A stretch of DNA of 64,000 nt, taken from NCBI RefSeq assembly GCF_030285625.1, contig NZ_CP127294.1:940001-1004000 (forward strand), read 5' to 3'. Below are positions 16,740 through 28,867 of this stretch, piece after piece (the stretch's first letter is position 1; each line of letters begins with the position of its first letter). Source of the DNA: Amycolatopsis sp. 2-15 (GTDB lineage Bacteria > Actinomycetota > Actinomycetes > Mycobacteriales > Pseudonocardiaceae). The notes under the pieces were generated by a model. That model was not told the origin of the DNA. It was given only the letters and a program-made list of their open reading frames with translations, and did no database searches. The position numbers were made by a program, and so were the translations under genes.

Positions 16740-18032
16740 AACCGGGGTCTCCCCTCCGAAAGTGGCGTACCGGTCACTGACCCCGTCGTCGTACTGGAGG
16801 CGTTGGTTACACCGAACGCACGAACCTTGTTCAAACCGCGATCAAGCACGCGGGCTCAGCGCACAGCCCGCTCGTACGCGGCGAGCAGCGCTTTCTGCGA
16901 GTTCGCCCAGGCCAGCGGCCCGCTGACCCGCGCCTTGCCGAGTTCGCCCATCCGGACGCGCTCGTCGGGATCGCCGAGCAGCACGGCGACGAGCTTCGCG
17001 AACTCGGTCACGTCGTTGGCCGGGGCGTAGAGCGCGGCGTCGCCCGCGGAAACCCGGGCCTCCCGCAGCTCGAACGAGACGATGGGCTTGCTCATCGCCA
17101 TGTACTCCATGATCTTGTTCATGGTGGACACGTCGTTGAGCGGGTTGAGCGGATCGGGTGAAAGGCACACGTCGGCCGCGGACAGATAACGCAGCAGGTC
17201 GGCGTCGGACACGCGACCGGTGAACTCGACCTGGTTTTCCAGGCCCAGCTCCTTCGACAGCGCCACCACGTCGTCGAACGCGTCGCCGGCGCCCACGAAC
17301 ACGGCGTGCCAGTCGTCGCGGCCGATCTCGTCACGCAGGGAAGCCAGCGCGCGCAACGCGTAGTCCACGCCGTCCTGCGGCCCCATCACGCCGAGGTAGC
17401 AGAGCAGGTGCGGCTTGCCGCGTTTGAGCTCCGGCTCCGCCGGCACCTCGTGGAAGCGCTCGACCACGGGCGCGCTGCGGACCACGAACACGTCCTCGGG
17501 CCGCTTGCCGCCGCGGATGAGGGCGACCTGGCGGTAGCTCTCGTTGGTGGCGATCACGACGTCGGCCGCGCGGTAGGTGGAGCGCTCGAGCGCGCAGACG
17601 CCGCGGTAGAGCAGGTCCTGGCCGCGGTCGAAGCGAGACAAGTACAGCTCCGGCACGAGGTCGTGCTGGTCGAAGATGAACTTCGCGCCCTGGCGCTTGA
17701 GCATCCGCGCCACGAGGAACAGCAGGTCCGGCGGGTTGCAGGCGTGGACCACGTCGACCGGGCCGACCTTGCGGGCCAGCCGGAACGTGTGCCAGACGGC
17801 GGAGCCGTACTCCTGCAGGTAACCCGCGGGGCCGCCGGTCGCCGCCTTGAGCGGGTAGCGGTGGATGTGCACCTCGTCGACGACGGCTTCGGGTTCGGTG
17901 TCGCGTTTCGTGCCCTGCGGGCAGATCACGTGCACCTCCCAGCCGGCGTCGCGCAGCGTCTGGCACTCCTGCCACACGCGGCGGTCGAACGGGACCGAGA
18001 GGTTCTCGACCAGGATCAGGGCTTTTTTCTTG

Positions 18033-19364
<1,332 letters not shown>

Positions 19365-19550
19365 GCTTGCACCTCCGCCCGCATTCGCTGATCCTTTGGT
19401 CGGCGCGCGGACGTGGTTCGTTACCCGTTCAGGCCAGTGGAGAAATGACAACCGGATTTGCGTATCGATTTTGTGCTGTTTCGGCCTCACGTAGTGGTCT
19501 CGACAACATTTTTCGTTGCGGTTGAGCGATTTCGGCCAAGAAGCGACGAA

Positions 19551-19584
19551 GCGCCGGGGAAGCTCGACAAAGCCTCCCCGGCGC
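19551..19584 (-). terminator. Hairpin terminator downstream of the GH75 gene
   Basis: A perfect 10-bp inverted repeat GCGCCGGGGA / TCCCCGGCGC with a 14-base loop begins 15 bases beyond the chitosanase stop. There is no strong T-run, as is common for terminators in high-GC actinobacteria. Confidence 0.65.
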
Positions 19585-19599
19585 CGTTGTCCGTCAGGT

Positions 19600-20304
19600 T
19601 CAGTTGTTGTTCACGAACGTGCCGGCGAGGTTCTGTCCGGTGCTCGTGGCCGTGCCGTGGTTCTCGATCGGCGAGACCTTCGAGTTCTTGAAGCAGATGT
19701 AGGTCACGCCGGAGTCGGTGCCGCCGTTGGACGGGTCGGGGTTGATGCCGAGATCCTTGGCCGTCGCGTATGAAGCCTCGCCGATGATCCCGGTCGGCCC
19801 GGTGTCACCGATGACGGTGTATTCGACTTTTCCGTTGTAGATCACCGCGCAAGAACCGCCGCCCTTGAGGCCGGAGGACGAATAGTTCCACGTGCCCGAC
19901 GAGCTCGGCACGACGATGTAGGGCAATGTTGCGGCATTCAGCGGCTTTCCGTCGCTCTGGTGGAACGCCGTGTCACCCTGGTAGCAGCAGTCGGTGTCCT
20001 CGTTGCACTGCGACGTGCGCTGCCCGTCGCAGTCGATGTCCATGTCGGCCTTCCAGAACACGGCCCCGTCGGCGTCGCACACGGCAACGGTCTTGGCGCC
20101 CGCGTCCTCGTCGGTCTTGTACTTGCAGTTCGAGATCTGGTTGCAGCTGTTGGTCTTCGCCAGCAGCTGCGCCGCCGTCGGCCCGGCGGCCGGTGCCGCG
20201 GCGACCTGGGTATGACCCGGACCCGCCGCCGTCGCCGACGCCACCGCCGCCGGCATCACCGCGGCGGCGATCGCCATGGTCGCGAACAGGATCAGCTTCC
20301 TCAT
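19600..20304 (-). CDS. Secreted glycoside hydrolase family 75 chitosanase
   Basis: A 234-residue protein with a Sec signal peptide (MRKLILFATMAIAAAVMPAA..., cleavage likely after ASA or TAA). The mature part matches the GH75 chitosanase layout as I know it: DGAVFWKADMDIDCDG, DTAFHQSDGKPLNAATLPYI, CAVIYNGKVEYTVIGDTGP and GIIGEASYATAKDLGINPDP. The acidic pair expected for catalysis is the Asp in DIDCDG and the Glu in IGEAS. It should cut chitosan outside the cell. An A+T-rich palindrome lies at the promoter side and a hairpin behind the gene, so it is probably a single-gene unit, divergent in function from the adjacent polysaccharide operon. Confidence 0.85.
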   Translation of the reverse strand: MRKLILFATMAIAAAVMPAAVASATAAGPGHTQVAAAPAAGPTAAQLLAKTNSCNQISNCKYKTDEDAGAKTVAVCDADGAVFWKADMDIDCDGQRTSQCNEDTDCCYQGDTAFHQSDGKPLNAATLPYIVVPSSSGTWNYSSSGLKGGGSCAVIYNGKVEYTVIGDTGPTGIIGEASYATAKDLGINPDPSNGGTDSGVTYICFKNSKVSPIENHGTATSTGQNLAGTFVNNN

Positions 20305-20337
20305 CGAGGCTCCCTGTCAGTCAAGAGAAACTGTTAG

Positions 20338-20354
20338 TTAGGAAAGTTTCCTTA
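20338..20354 (-). promoter_or_regulatory. Candidate operator upstream of the chitosanase
   Basis: TTAGGAAAGTTTCCTTA is a near-perfect palindrome about 34 bases upstream of the chitosanase start, in a short A+T-rich patch inside very G+C-rich DNA. Its position fits an operator overlapping the promoter of a substrate-induced secreted hydrolase. The binding protein is unknown. Confidence 0.45.
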
Positions 20355-20514
20355 CTTGTACGGCGTAGCGCACAGGATGCACCCGGGCGCGCACGGTGAC
20401 AAGACCTTCGCCGTCAGTGGTTTTCCCACCAGTACGGCGACATTGACGAAACCCCAGCTACCGACCGCCCCACGTGGGAAAACCCCGCCACACGGCTTCC
20501 CGCCGACCGGAACA

Positions 20515-20593
20515 CCCCAACGCGGCATTGGGTGCGTTGAGCGCACCCAATGCGGCGTTCGGTGCGTTGAGCGCACCCAACGCCACATTGGGG
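20515..20593. repeat. 79-bp palindromic repeat element, intergenic copy
   Basis: Begins CCCCAACG and ends CACATTGGGG. Internally it repeats a roughly 30-bp unit containing GCGTTGAGCGCACCCAA twice. It aligns without gaps over all 79 bases to the copy at 39861-39939, with about nine differences. It lies between the chitosanase promoter and the end of the NodB-like gene. The rest of the 20305-20624 gap holds only the operator-like palindrome and no gene. Confidence 0.8.
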
Positions 20594-20624
20594 TGGTTTG
20601 GCCCGGGCGAGAGGTGAGGAGGGG

Positions 20625-21275
20625 TCAGAAGGTGAGCAGCCCCGTCAGCCGGCCGGACCAACGGTGCCCGTATCGACCCACCAGCACACCCTCGGCCCAC
20701 CGACGATCCAGATCCCGATGCACCTCGACGCGATGCTGCAGCCACTCCCCGCCGCGAACGCCCGAACCGCCGGGACCCGAGCCGACGTACACGCGCGTCG
20801 CGCCGGCGGCCCGCAGCCGGCCGAGCACGCGCCGGTCCACCCGGCGCCCGGACAACGAATAGCGGCACACCGCGCGTCCGCTCAGCTCACCCAGCAGCCG
20901 CGGCGCCGCGTCCAGCTCGCGTCGCAGCGCGCGTTCCTCGAAGCGCCGCGCGCCGAACCGGTCCCAGCCGTGTGACCCGACGTCCATCCCGGCCGCGACG
21001 AGCTCACGCAGCCCGGCGCGGTCCACGAACCCGCGCGACCCGACGCGGCCGGCGAGCGGGAAGAACTCCCCGCGCAGCCCCCGCTGCGCGAGCCGCGGCA
21101 AGGCGACCTCGACGTCGGAGACGTTGCCGTCGTCGAAGGTCAGCCGCGATTCAGGACACTTCGCGACGACGTCCAGCAAGGTCTCGAACTGCTCCACCGT
21201 GATCCAGCGCTCGTCTTCGCCCGGATCGAGCGCGCGCTGGGGCCTGCCGATGCCGTGCACGGCGAAGTTGACCAT
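20625..21275 (-). CDS. Divergent polysaccharide deacetylase (NodB-like) family protein
   Basis: A 216-residue protein without a signal peptide. The first NodB motif is intact (SRLTFDDGNVSDVEVALPRL, near residue 45), giving the catalytic-base and metal Asp pair. The second motif, normally H-x3-H, reads GSHGWDRFG, so the second metal-binding His appears replaced by Arg. The later conserved Pro-Phe-Gly segment is also altered (CRYSLSGRRVDRRVL). The family removes N- or O-acetyl groups from glycans using a metal. Because a ligand is missing, this copy may be weak or non-catalytic. The gene is downstream of and co-directional with the DDAH-like gene; a GAGGG site lies just before the ATG. Confidence 0.72.
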   Translation of the reverse strand: MVNFAVHGIGRPQRALDPGEDERWITVEQFETLLDVVAKCPESRLTFDDGNVSDVEVALPRLAQRGLRGEFFPLAGRVGSRGFVDRAGLRELVAAGMDVGSHGWDRFGARRFEERALRRELDAAPRLLGELSGRAVCRYSLSGRRVDRRVLGRLRAAGATRVYVGSGPGGSGVRGGEWLQHRVEVHRDLDRRWAEGVLVGRYGHRWSGRLTGLLTF

Positions 21276-21364
21276 CGCACCCTCGTCCCGGTTCGGAGCG
21301 TCGGACCTCCTGTGTCTCGATTAATCGAATTGGCAAATGGAGTAGTTACACTATCTACACAAAG

Positions 21365-22207
21365 TTATTTGCGAATCTCCAAAGTGCAGCACTTCGGCCC
21401 GCCGCCGGCCTTCCGCAGTTCGGAAATGTCCAGGTAGACGGGCTCGTAGCCACGAGAAGCCAGCTCCGCACCCAGCCCGACGGCCTCCACGGGCAGCACG
21501 ACGTTGCGCCCGTCGGAGACGCCGTTGAGGCCGAAGCACTCGGCGTCGGCGGCCGTGGCGATCACGGCGTCGGGGAACAGGCGCCGCAGCACGCGCTGCG
21601 AGCCGGGTGAGAAGGCCTCCGGGTAGTAGGCGATCTGCGCCGGCGTGGTGTCGGTCGCTTCGGTGAGCACGAACAGCGCCGTGTCGAGGTGGTAGTAGCG
21701 CGGGTCGACCAGGCTCAGCGACACCACGGGCACACCGAGCACCTCCTGCGCCTCCGCGTGGGCGGCCGGGTCGGTGCGGAAGCCGGTGCCGGCGAGCAGC
21801 AGCTTGCCCGTCCAGGCGAAGTCGCCCTCGGCCTCGTTGATGCGCTCGGGCATCGTCAGGTCGCGGTAGCCGTGCTCCACGAACCAGCGGCGGAAGTGCT
21901 CGGCCTCGGCCGCGCGCTGCGGCGCCCGGAAGCGCGAGCCGAGCACGCGCCCGTCCACGACGGTGCCGGAGTTCGCCGCGAACACCATGTCGGGCAGGCC
22001 CGGCTGCGGCTCGATCTCCTCGACGGTGTGGCCGAGGCGGCGGTAGGTGTCGCGCAGCTCGGTCCACTGCGCCACCGCGACGTCGGCGCTGACCGGCTTG
22101 GTCGGGTCCATCCAGGGGTTGATCACGTAGTCCACCGCGAAGAACCGCGGCGGGCACATCAGGTAACGCCGGGTGGTGGGCACTCGCTGCACAGACTCTG
22201 CCTGCAT
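21365..22207 (-). CDS. ddaH: Dimethylarginine dimethylaminohydrolase-type amidinotransferase-fold hydrolase
   Basis: A 280-residue protein from the ATG at 22207 (an in-frame start at 22276 is possible but adds a poorly conserved 23 residues and runs into the divergent regulator). It has the guanidine-modifying fold: LMCPPRFFAVDYVINPWMD near the N-terminus, DMVFAANSGTVVDG, YYHLDTALFVLTEA with the catalytic His, and GGGPKCCTLEIRK at the C-terminus with the nucleophilic Cys (273 or 274). Related enzymes hydrolyse N-methylated arginines, arginine or other guanidines to citrulline or ornithine-type products. It is transcribed divergently from an Lrp/AsnC regulator, a common layout for amino-acid catabolic genes, which supports a role in arginine-derivative breakdown. 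Confidence 0.82.
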   Translation of the reverse strand: MQAESVQRVPTTRRYLMCPPRFFAVDYVINPWMDPTKPVSADVAVAQWTELRDTYRRLGHTVEEIEPQPGLPDMVFAANSGTVVDGRVLGSRFRAPQRAAEAEHFRRWFVEHGYRDLTMPERINEAEGDFAWTGKLLLAGTGFRTDPAAHAEAQEVLGVPVVSLSLVDPRYYHLDTALFVLTEATDTTPAQIAYYPEAFSPGSQRVLRRLFPDAVIATAADAECFGLNGVSDGRNVVLPVEAVGLGAELASRGYEPVYLDISELRKAGGGPKCCTLEIRK

Positions 22208-22281
22208 GGTTGAAGGGTAAGGTCGGCCTAACCGCGCAATCAATCGCTGTTCGCTGCGCACATACCTGCTAGACATTGCGT

Positions 22282-22728
22282 GTGAACACCATCGACCAGC
22301 GAATCGTTTCCTGCCTGGTGGCCAACGCGCGGTCCAGCTACGCCGAGATCGGCAAAGTCGTCGGGTTGTCCGCCCCGGCGGTCAAGCGCCGCGTCGACCG
22401 GCTGCTGGAAACGGGCGTGCTGCGCGGCTTCACGGCGGTCGTCGATCCGGAGGCGCTCGGCTGGGGCACCGAGGCCTTCGTGGAGGTGCACTGCCAGGGC
22501 AACGTCACACCCGCCCGCATCCGCGCGCGGCTCGAACCACTGCCGGAGGTCGTGGCCGCGTACACGGTCTCGGGCGCGGCCGACGCGATCGTGCACCTGC
22601 GCGCCGCCGACATCCACCACCTGGAAACGGCACTCGAACGGCTGCGCGGGCTGGAGATCATCGACCGCACCGTTTCCACGGTCGTCCTGTCGCGGCTGCT
22701 GGAACGGCCGCCGAACCCGCAGAGCTGA
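22282..22728 (+). CDS. Lrp/AsnC-family transcriptional regulator
   Basis: A 148-residue regulator. The N-terminal winged helix-turn-helix starts TIDQRIVSCLVANARSSYAE and continues IGKVVGLSAPAVKRRVDRLL; the C-terminal RAM/ACT-like domain (about 65-140) binds amino acids and mediates oligomerisation. The GTG at 22282 is preferred over a TTG at 22276; TAGACAT about ten bases upstream could be a -10 element, so the message may be leaderless or nearly so. Only about 75 bases separate its start from the divergent DDAH-like gene, so it very probably controls that gene and itself from this shared region. Confidence 0.85.
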   Translation: MNTIDQRIVSCLVANARSSYAEIGKVVGLSAPAVKRRVDRLLETGVLRGFTAVVDPEALGWGTEAFVEVHCQGNVTPARIRARLEPLPEVVAAYTVSGAADAIVHLRAADIHHLETALERLRGLEIIDRTVSTVVLSRLLERPPNPQS

Positions 22729-23122
22729 CCGGAAGGACCGGACAACCGGCCCGGCCGTCATCGGGAACTCGAATGAACTTATCCACATGGCGGGATGCGG
22801 GTGCGGGACCAGTCCATCCGGTGGCATCGTCCATGCCACAGACCGGGAAATCCGGTTTGTGTGGCCCATCAGTGGGAGACGTGCGTCACTGCGGTTCCCC
22901 TGGAAATCCCGTTACCATCGGTTACAGGTAACAAAGGGCGCCCGCCGCCGGTGACGGGATGAAGGCCTCCACTCCGGGTACCCCACACTTCGGGAACTCC
23001 CGAGTCCTCGACGAGTAACCTCGGGGGTAGGCCTGGTGATCCAGCCGACATCGCCGGGCGGGCGTTTCCCCGGGGGCCGACCCGGGGTCGCAGCACGTCG
23101 GGAGAGAGGGATTCCCTGACCC
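22729..23122 (+). promoter_or_regulatory. korA upstream region with GTTACC-N10-GGTAAC palindrome
   Basis: A 394-base gap without a gene. It holds an inverted repeat GTTACC (22911-22916) / GGTAAC (22927-22932), about 190 bases before korA, a plausible operator. A long G+C-rich leader follows and ends in GGGAGAGAGG, a strong ribosome binding site before the ATG at 23123. I see no recognisable riboswitch. Confidence 0.4.
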
Positions 23123-25068
<1,946 letters not shown>

Positions 25069-25072
<4 letters not shown>

Positions 25073-26133
25073 CCGCCATCGATCTCGGACTGCCGCAGCT
25101 CGGTGGTCTGGACCTCGTTCCCACCACCGACGAACCGCAGAAGGCCAAGGACTACAAGTCCGACCAGGAAGTGCGCTGGTGCCCGGGCTGCGGTGACTAC
25201 GTGGTGCTCAACGCCGTGCAGTCGTTCCTGCCGACGCTGGGCCTCAAGCGCGAGAACATCGTGTTCATCTCGGGCATCGGCTGCTCGTCGCGCTTCCCGT
25301 ACTACCTCAACACCTACGGCATGCACTCGATCCACGGCCGCGCGCCGTCGATCGCGACCGGCCTGGCCACCACGCGCCCGGACCTGTCGGTGTGGGTCGT
25401 CACCGGCGACGGCGACGCGCTGTCCATCGGCGGCAACCACCTGATCCATGCGCTGCGCCGCAACGTGAACATCAAGATCCTGCTGTTCAACAACCGGATC
25501 TACGGCCTGACCAAGGGCCAGTACTCGCCGACCTCGGGCCAGGGCATGGTCACCAAGTCGACCCCGATGGGTTCGGTGGACACGCCGTTCAACCCGCTGT
25601 CGCTGGCGATCGGCGCTGAGGCGTCGTTCGTGGGCCGCGCGCTGGACTCCGACCGCAAGGGCCTCACCGAGGTGTTGGAGGCGGCGGCCCGCCACCGCGG
25701 CTCCGCGATCGTCGAGATCTACCAGAACTGCCCCATCTTCAACGACGGCGCCTTCGACGTTCTGAAGGACAAGGACGAGGCCGCCTCCCGGCTGATTCCT
25801 TTGAAGGCGGGCGAGCCCCTGCGCTTCGGCGCGGAAGGCGAGTTCGGCGTCCGCCGCGGCGAGTGGGGCGGCCTGGACATCGCCAAGGTGAGTGACATCG
25901 GCGAGGACAACCTGGTCGTCCACGACCCGACCATCGCCGACACGTCGTACGCCTTCGCCCTGACCCGCCTGGGCGACCAGAACCTGACGCACGTCCCCAC
26001 GGGCATCCTGCGCCAGGTCGAACGCCCGACCTACGACGACGGTGCTCGGGCTCAGGTGGAAGAGGCCCGTGCGGCTCGCAAGCCGGACCTTCAGGGCCTG
26101 CTGCGCGGCAAGGACACCTGGACTGTCGTTTAA
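25069..26133 (+). CDS. korB: 2-oxoacid (2-oxoglutarate):ferredoxin oxidoreductase, beta subunit
   Basis: A 354-residue thiamine-diphosphate-binding subunit. RWCPGCGDYVVL (near residue 35) and GIGCSSRFPYYLNTYG supply cysteines for the single 4Fe-4S cluster. The TPP motif is VVTGDGDALSIGGNHLIH through LLFNNRIYGLTKGQYSPTS. The GTG start overlaps the korA stop, so the subunits are translationally coupled. No ferredoxin gene is adjacent, so the electron acceptor is encoded elsewhere. A strong T-tailed hairpin follows at 26148-26182. Confidence 0.93.
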
Positions 26134-26147
26134 AGGGTTTCAACAAG

Positions 26148-26182
26148 AAGGCCGCTGCCCACAACGGGGCAGCGGCCTTTTT
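26148..26182 (+). terminator. Rho-independent terminator of korAB
   Basis: A 13-bp perfect stem (AAGGCCGCTGCCC / GGGCAGCGGCCTT) with a six-base loop, ending in TTTTT at 26178-26182, fifteen bases after the korB stop. The stem also faces the convergent gene ending at 26200, so it may serve both directions. Confidence 0.9.
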
Positions 26183-26199
26183 GGTCTGTCGACAGTGGG

Positions 26200-27513
26200 T
26201 TAGCTCAACGGCCTGAAACCGACTCGTTCGGCGTCAGCGGAAGTGCGGAACCAGACTTCGGCAACCATGCGCGGGAACTGCGGCGATTCCTCGGTGCAGT
26301 ACCGCAAAGCTGTGACGCTGGCCTTGACCGTGAAGGCGTCCGACGGGCGGCCGCCGCCGGGGCGGGGCATGGCGGAGCCGGGGCCGAAGGGGCCGGGCGG
26401 CACGGAGTCCTCGCCGGTGTCGCGGGCCGGGGGTGGTTCCGGGGCGGCCATGGCGGCGACCTGGTTGGGCTGTACCGACGGCTCGAACAGCGAACCGCTG
26501 TGCGCGCCCGCGAGATCCGGGTCGCGGCGTTCGACCGGGCGCATCGACGGCTGGATCGGCCGCGGCGGGTCGAAGCCGCCGCGCGGGGATTCGCGGGGCT
26601 GGCGCTTGGGCAGGCCGCCGGGCTCCAGGGGTTCCTCTGTGGACTCTTCGGAATCCTCCGCGGCCGCGGCCGCTTCCGGGGCCACGGCCGGCGCCGGCGT
26701 CAGGTGCTCAGTGGACTCAGGCTCGTCGAGGTAGTCGCCGCCCGGCGCGTCCTCGAAGGGCGAGCGCTCCGGGAGTTCCTTCGAGAACCAGTCCGATTCG
26801 GACTGTTCCGCCGCGGGCGCGGGCTGGAACAGCGACACCGGCTCGTCGGGCACGACGGGCGGGTCAAGCCGGCTGTCGAACGACGAGGGCTCCAGTGAGC
26901 TCTCGAAGGGTTCGAGCTTGCTCTCGAACGGTTCCACCGCGCGGTGGTAGCCGCTGCCGTGGTCCTCGTGCTCGAGTTCGACTGCGTGGTGGTAACCGCT
27001 GTCCGTCTCGCGCGAGACCGGGCTGAGGTACTCCGTCGCGGCCGCGCGGTACACGTCGCCACTGTCCACGGAGGACGTCACGGCCGGCTCGTCCGCTTCG
27101 GGCGAAGCGTCCGGCTCCAGCGCGGTGCGGTACTCGGCGTCGTACTCCGCCTCCGGGTCGAACCCGGCGGGCGGCGCCGCGGCGATCAGCTCGGTCGGCG
27201 CGTGCTCACGCTCGTCGCGGGTCCACGCCGGCTCGCTGTCCGGCTCCGCGAAGGACGTGAAGCCCTGAGACCCCACCGGTTCCGGAGCTTCGGGAGCGTC
27301 GACCGGCGGCAGCACCGACGTCCGCCCGGACGCGGCGGCCAGCGCGGCCGCGTTGGCCGGGGTGCGCGCGTTCTCGGCGTGTGCGGACGCCAGCGCCTCT
27401 TCCAGCTCACGAATGCGCTTGCGCGCAGGCAACACGAGGACCAACCAGGCCACGAGCGCGCCGACGAAAAACGCCAACAGGCTCCACAGCCAGACTTGTC
27501 CGAAAATGGACAT
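26200..27513 (-). CDS. Membrane-anchored sunset-domain protein with a long acidic disordered linker
   Basis: A 437-residue protein. The ATG at 27513 gives an immediate N-terminal TM segment (MSIFGQVWLWSLLAFFVGAL..., residues 1-28) followed by a short basic/coiled region (ARKRIRELEEALASAHAEN). Residues about 60-380 are a low-complexity Glu/Pro/Ser/Ala-rich linker with repeats such as FESKLEPFESSLEP and YHHAVELEHEDHGSGYHRAV. The last 45 residues form an actinobacterial sunset-type domain: FTVKASVTALRYCTEESPQF, then MVAEVWFRTSADAERVGF. Function is unknown; the fold and topology suggest a membrane scaffold with a cytoplasmic tail. It starts 14 bases after the polyprenyl synthase stop, so they are co-transcribed. 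Confidence 0.75.
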   Translation of the reverse strand: MSIFGQVWLWSLLAFFVGALVAWLVLVLPARKRIRELEEALASAHAENARTPANAAALAAASGRTSVLPPVDAPEAPEPVGSQGFTSFAEPDSEPAWTRDEREHAPTELIAAAPPAGFDPEAEYDAEYRTALEPDASPEADEPAVTSSVDSGDVYRAAATEYLSPVSRETDSGYHHAVELEHEDHGSGYHRAVEPFESKLEPFESSLEPSSFDSRLDPPVVPDEPVSLFQPAPAAEQSESDWFSKELPERSPFEDAPGGDYLDEPESTEHLTPAPAVAPEAAAAAEDSEESTEEPLEPGGLPKRQPRESPRGGFDPPRPIQPSMRPVERRDPDLAGAHSGSLFEPSVQPNQVAAMAAPEPPPARDTGEDSVPPGPFGPGSAMPRPGGGRPSDAFTVKASVTALRYCTEESPQFPRMVAEVWFRTSADAERVGFRPLS

Positions 27514-27527
27514 CTTCTCTGCCCCTT

Positions 27528-28583
27528 TTAGTGCGTCCGCGCGACGAGGTAGTCGGCGACCGACTCGCAAGCATCGCGCGCGGGGGAAGCGGGCAGCGCT
27601 GCGAGCTCGGCACGTGCTCGCGAAGCGTAGTCGGAAAGGGTGACGCGCGCGCGTTCGAGTCCAGTCGAGCGGCGCAGCAGCTCCAGGGCCTCGGCGACCA
27701 CGTCGTCCTCGTCGATCGGGCCGGCCAGCAGCTCCACGAGCCGCGGGTCGGTGTCCGGGTCGGCCAGCGCGTAGAGCATGGGCAGCGTGCGCACGCCTTC
27801 GCGCAGGTCCGTGCCCTGCGCCTTGCCCAGCTCGTCGGACGGCGACGCGATGTCGATGATGTCGTCGGAGATCTGGAACGCGGTGCCGATGATGTCACCG
27901 AACCGGCGCAGCGCCTGGATGTACTCCTCCGGGGCGCCCGACATCATGCCGCCGAAGCGCCCGGACGTCGCGATCAGCGAGCCGGTCTTCTGCGCGATGA
28001 CGGTGAGGTAGTGCTCCACGGGGTCGTCGCCGGGGCCGGGGCCGACCGTCTCGCGCATCTGGCCGGTCACGAGCTCGCCGAACGTCTCGGCAATGATCCG
28101 CGCCGCGTCCGTGCCGAGGTCGGCCACCAGGCGCGAAGCGTGGGCGAAGAGGAAGTCGCCGGTCAGGATCGCGACGGTGTTGTCCCAGCGCGCGTTGACG
28201 CTCTCCGCGCCGCGCCGCATGGTCGCCTCGTCCATCACGTCGTCGTGGTACAGCGTCGCCAGGTGCACCAGCTCCACCGCGGCGGCCGCGATGACCACGT
28301 GATCATCCTGGCGCGGCCCGAACTGCGCCGACAGCAGCGTGAACAGGGGACGAAAACGTTTGCCCCCCGCCTCGACCAGGTGCAACGCCGCGTCGTGCAC
28401 CGCCTGCACATCGCTCTTCACGACGTCCCGCAGCATCGCCTCGACGTCCGCCAGCCCACCGGCGATCGCCCTCAGCAGCTTCTCGTCCTCGATCTGCAAC
28501 CCGACGGTCGCGCGCAGGTCCTCGACAGCGCCATCCCGTGCAGCGGCGGCTCCCGCCCCCGGGGGTGGTGAAGACACAGACAC
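27528..28583 (-). CDS. Polyprenyl diphosphate synthase (long-chain trans, menaquinone side chain)
   Basis: A 351-residue all-helical prenyltransferase. GGKRFRP (73-79), the first aspartate-rich motif DDVMD (114-118) and the second DDIID (240-244) are intact. Residues before the first motif (HLATLYH) are small to medium, as in long-chain synthases. It condenses isopentenyl diphosphate onto an allylic primer to make the C40-C50 chain that MenA joins to the naphthoquinone ring. Its mycobacterial counterpart, grcC1, lies beside menJ and menG; here the nuo operon separates them. The first 25 residues are Gly/Ala-rich and a later start is possible. Confidence 0.9.
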   Translation of the reverse strand: MSVSSPPPGAGAAAARDGAVEDLRATVGLQIEDEKLLRAIAGGLADVEAMLRDVVKSDVQAVHDAALHLVEAGGKRFRPLFTLLSAQFGPRQDDHVVIAAAAVELVHLATLYHDDVMDEATMRRGAESVNARWDNTVAILTGDFLFAHASRLVADLGTDAARIIAETFGELVTGQMRETVGPGPGDDPVEHYLTVIAQKTGSLIATSGRFGGMMSGAPEEYIQALRRFGDIIGTAFQISDDIIDIASPSDELGKAQGTDLREGVRTLPMLYALADPDTDPRLVELLAGPIDEDDVVAEALELLRRSTGLERARVTLSDYASRARAELAALPASPARDACESVADYLVARTH

Positions 28584-28867
28584 GTCGGCTCCGCTCTCTC
28601 ATGCGCCGGTCGGGTTATCCGACTTTCAGAGTAGTGGCTACCCCCGGTACGCCGTTTACCCGCTGTCCAGGGGAAACGGTGACGAACATGACACCGGAGG
28701 GCAACCCGGTCCCAGAAGTCAAGCCCGGGCCCCGAACGGGTTGATCCCCCGGCCCGGACGAGTGATCAACGCCCGGCAGCGCAACGGGCGAAACGGGCGC
28801 GCGGATATTCACTCAGTGGGAGTTCGCCGGCGCGGTCCGTGCGGCTTGAATGCAGGGAGGTCAGGAC

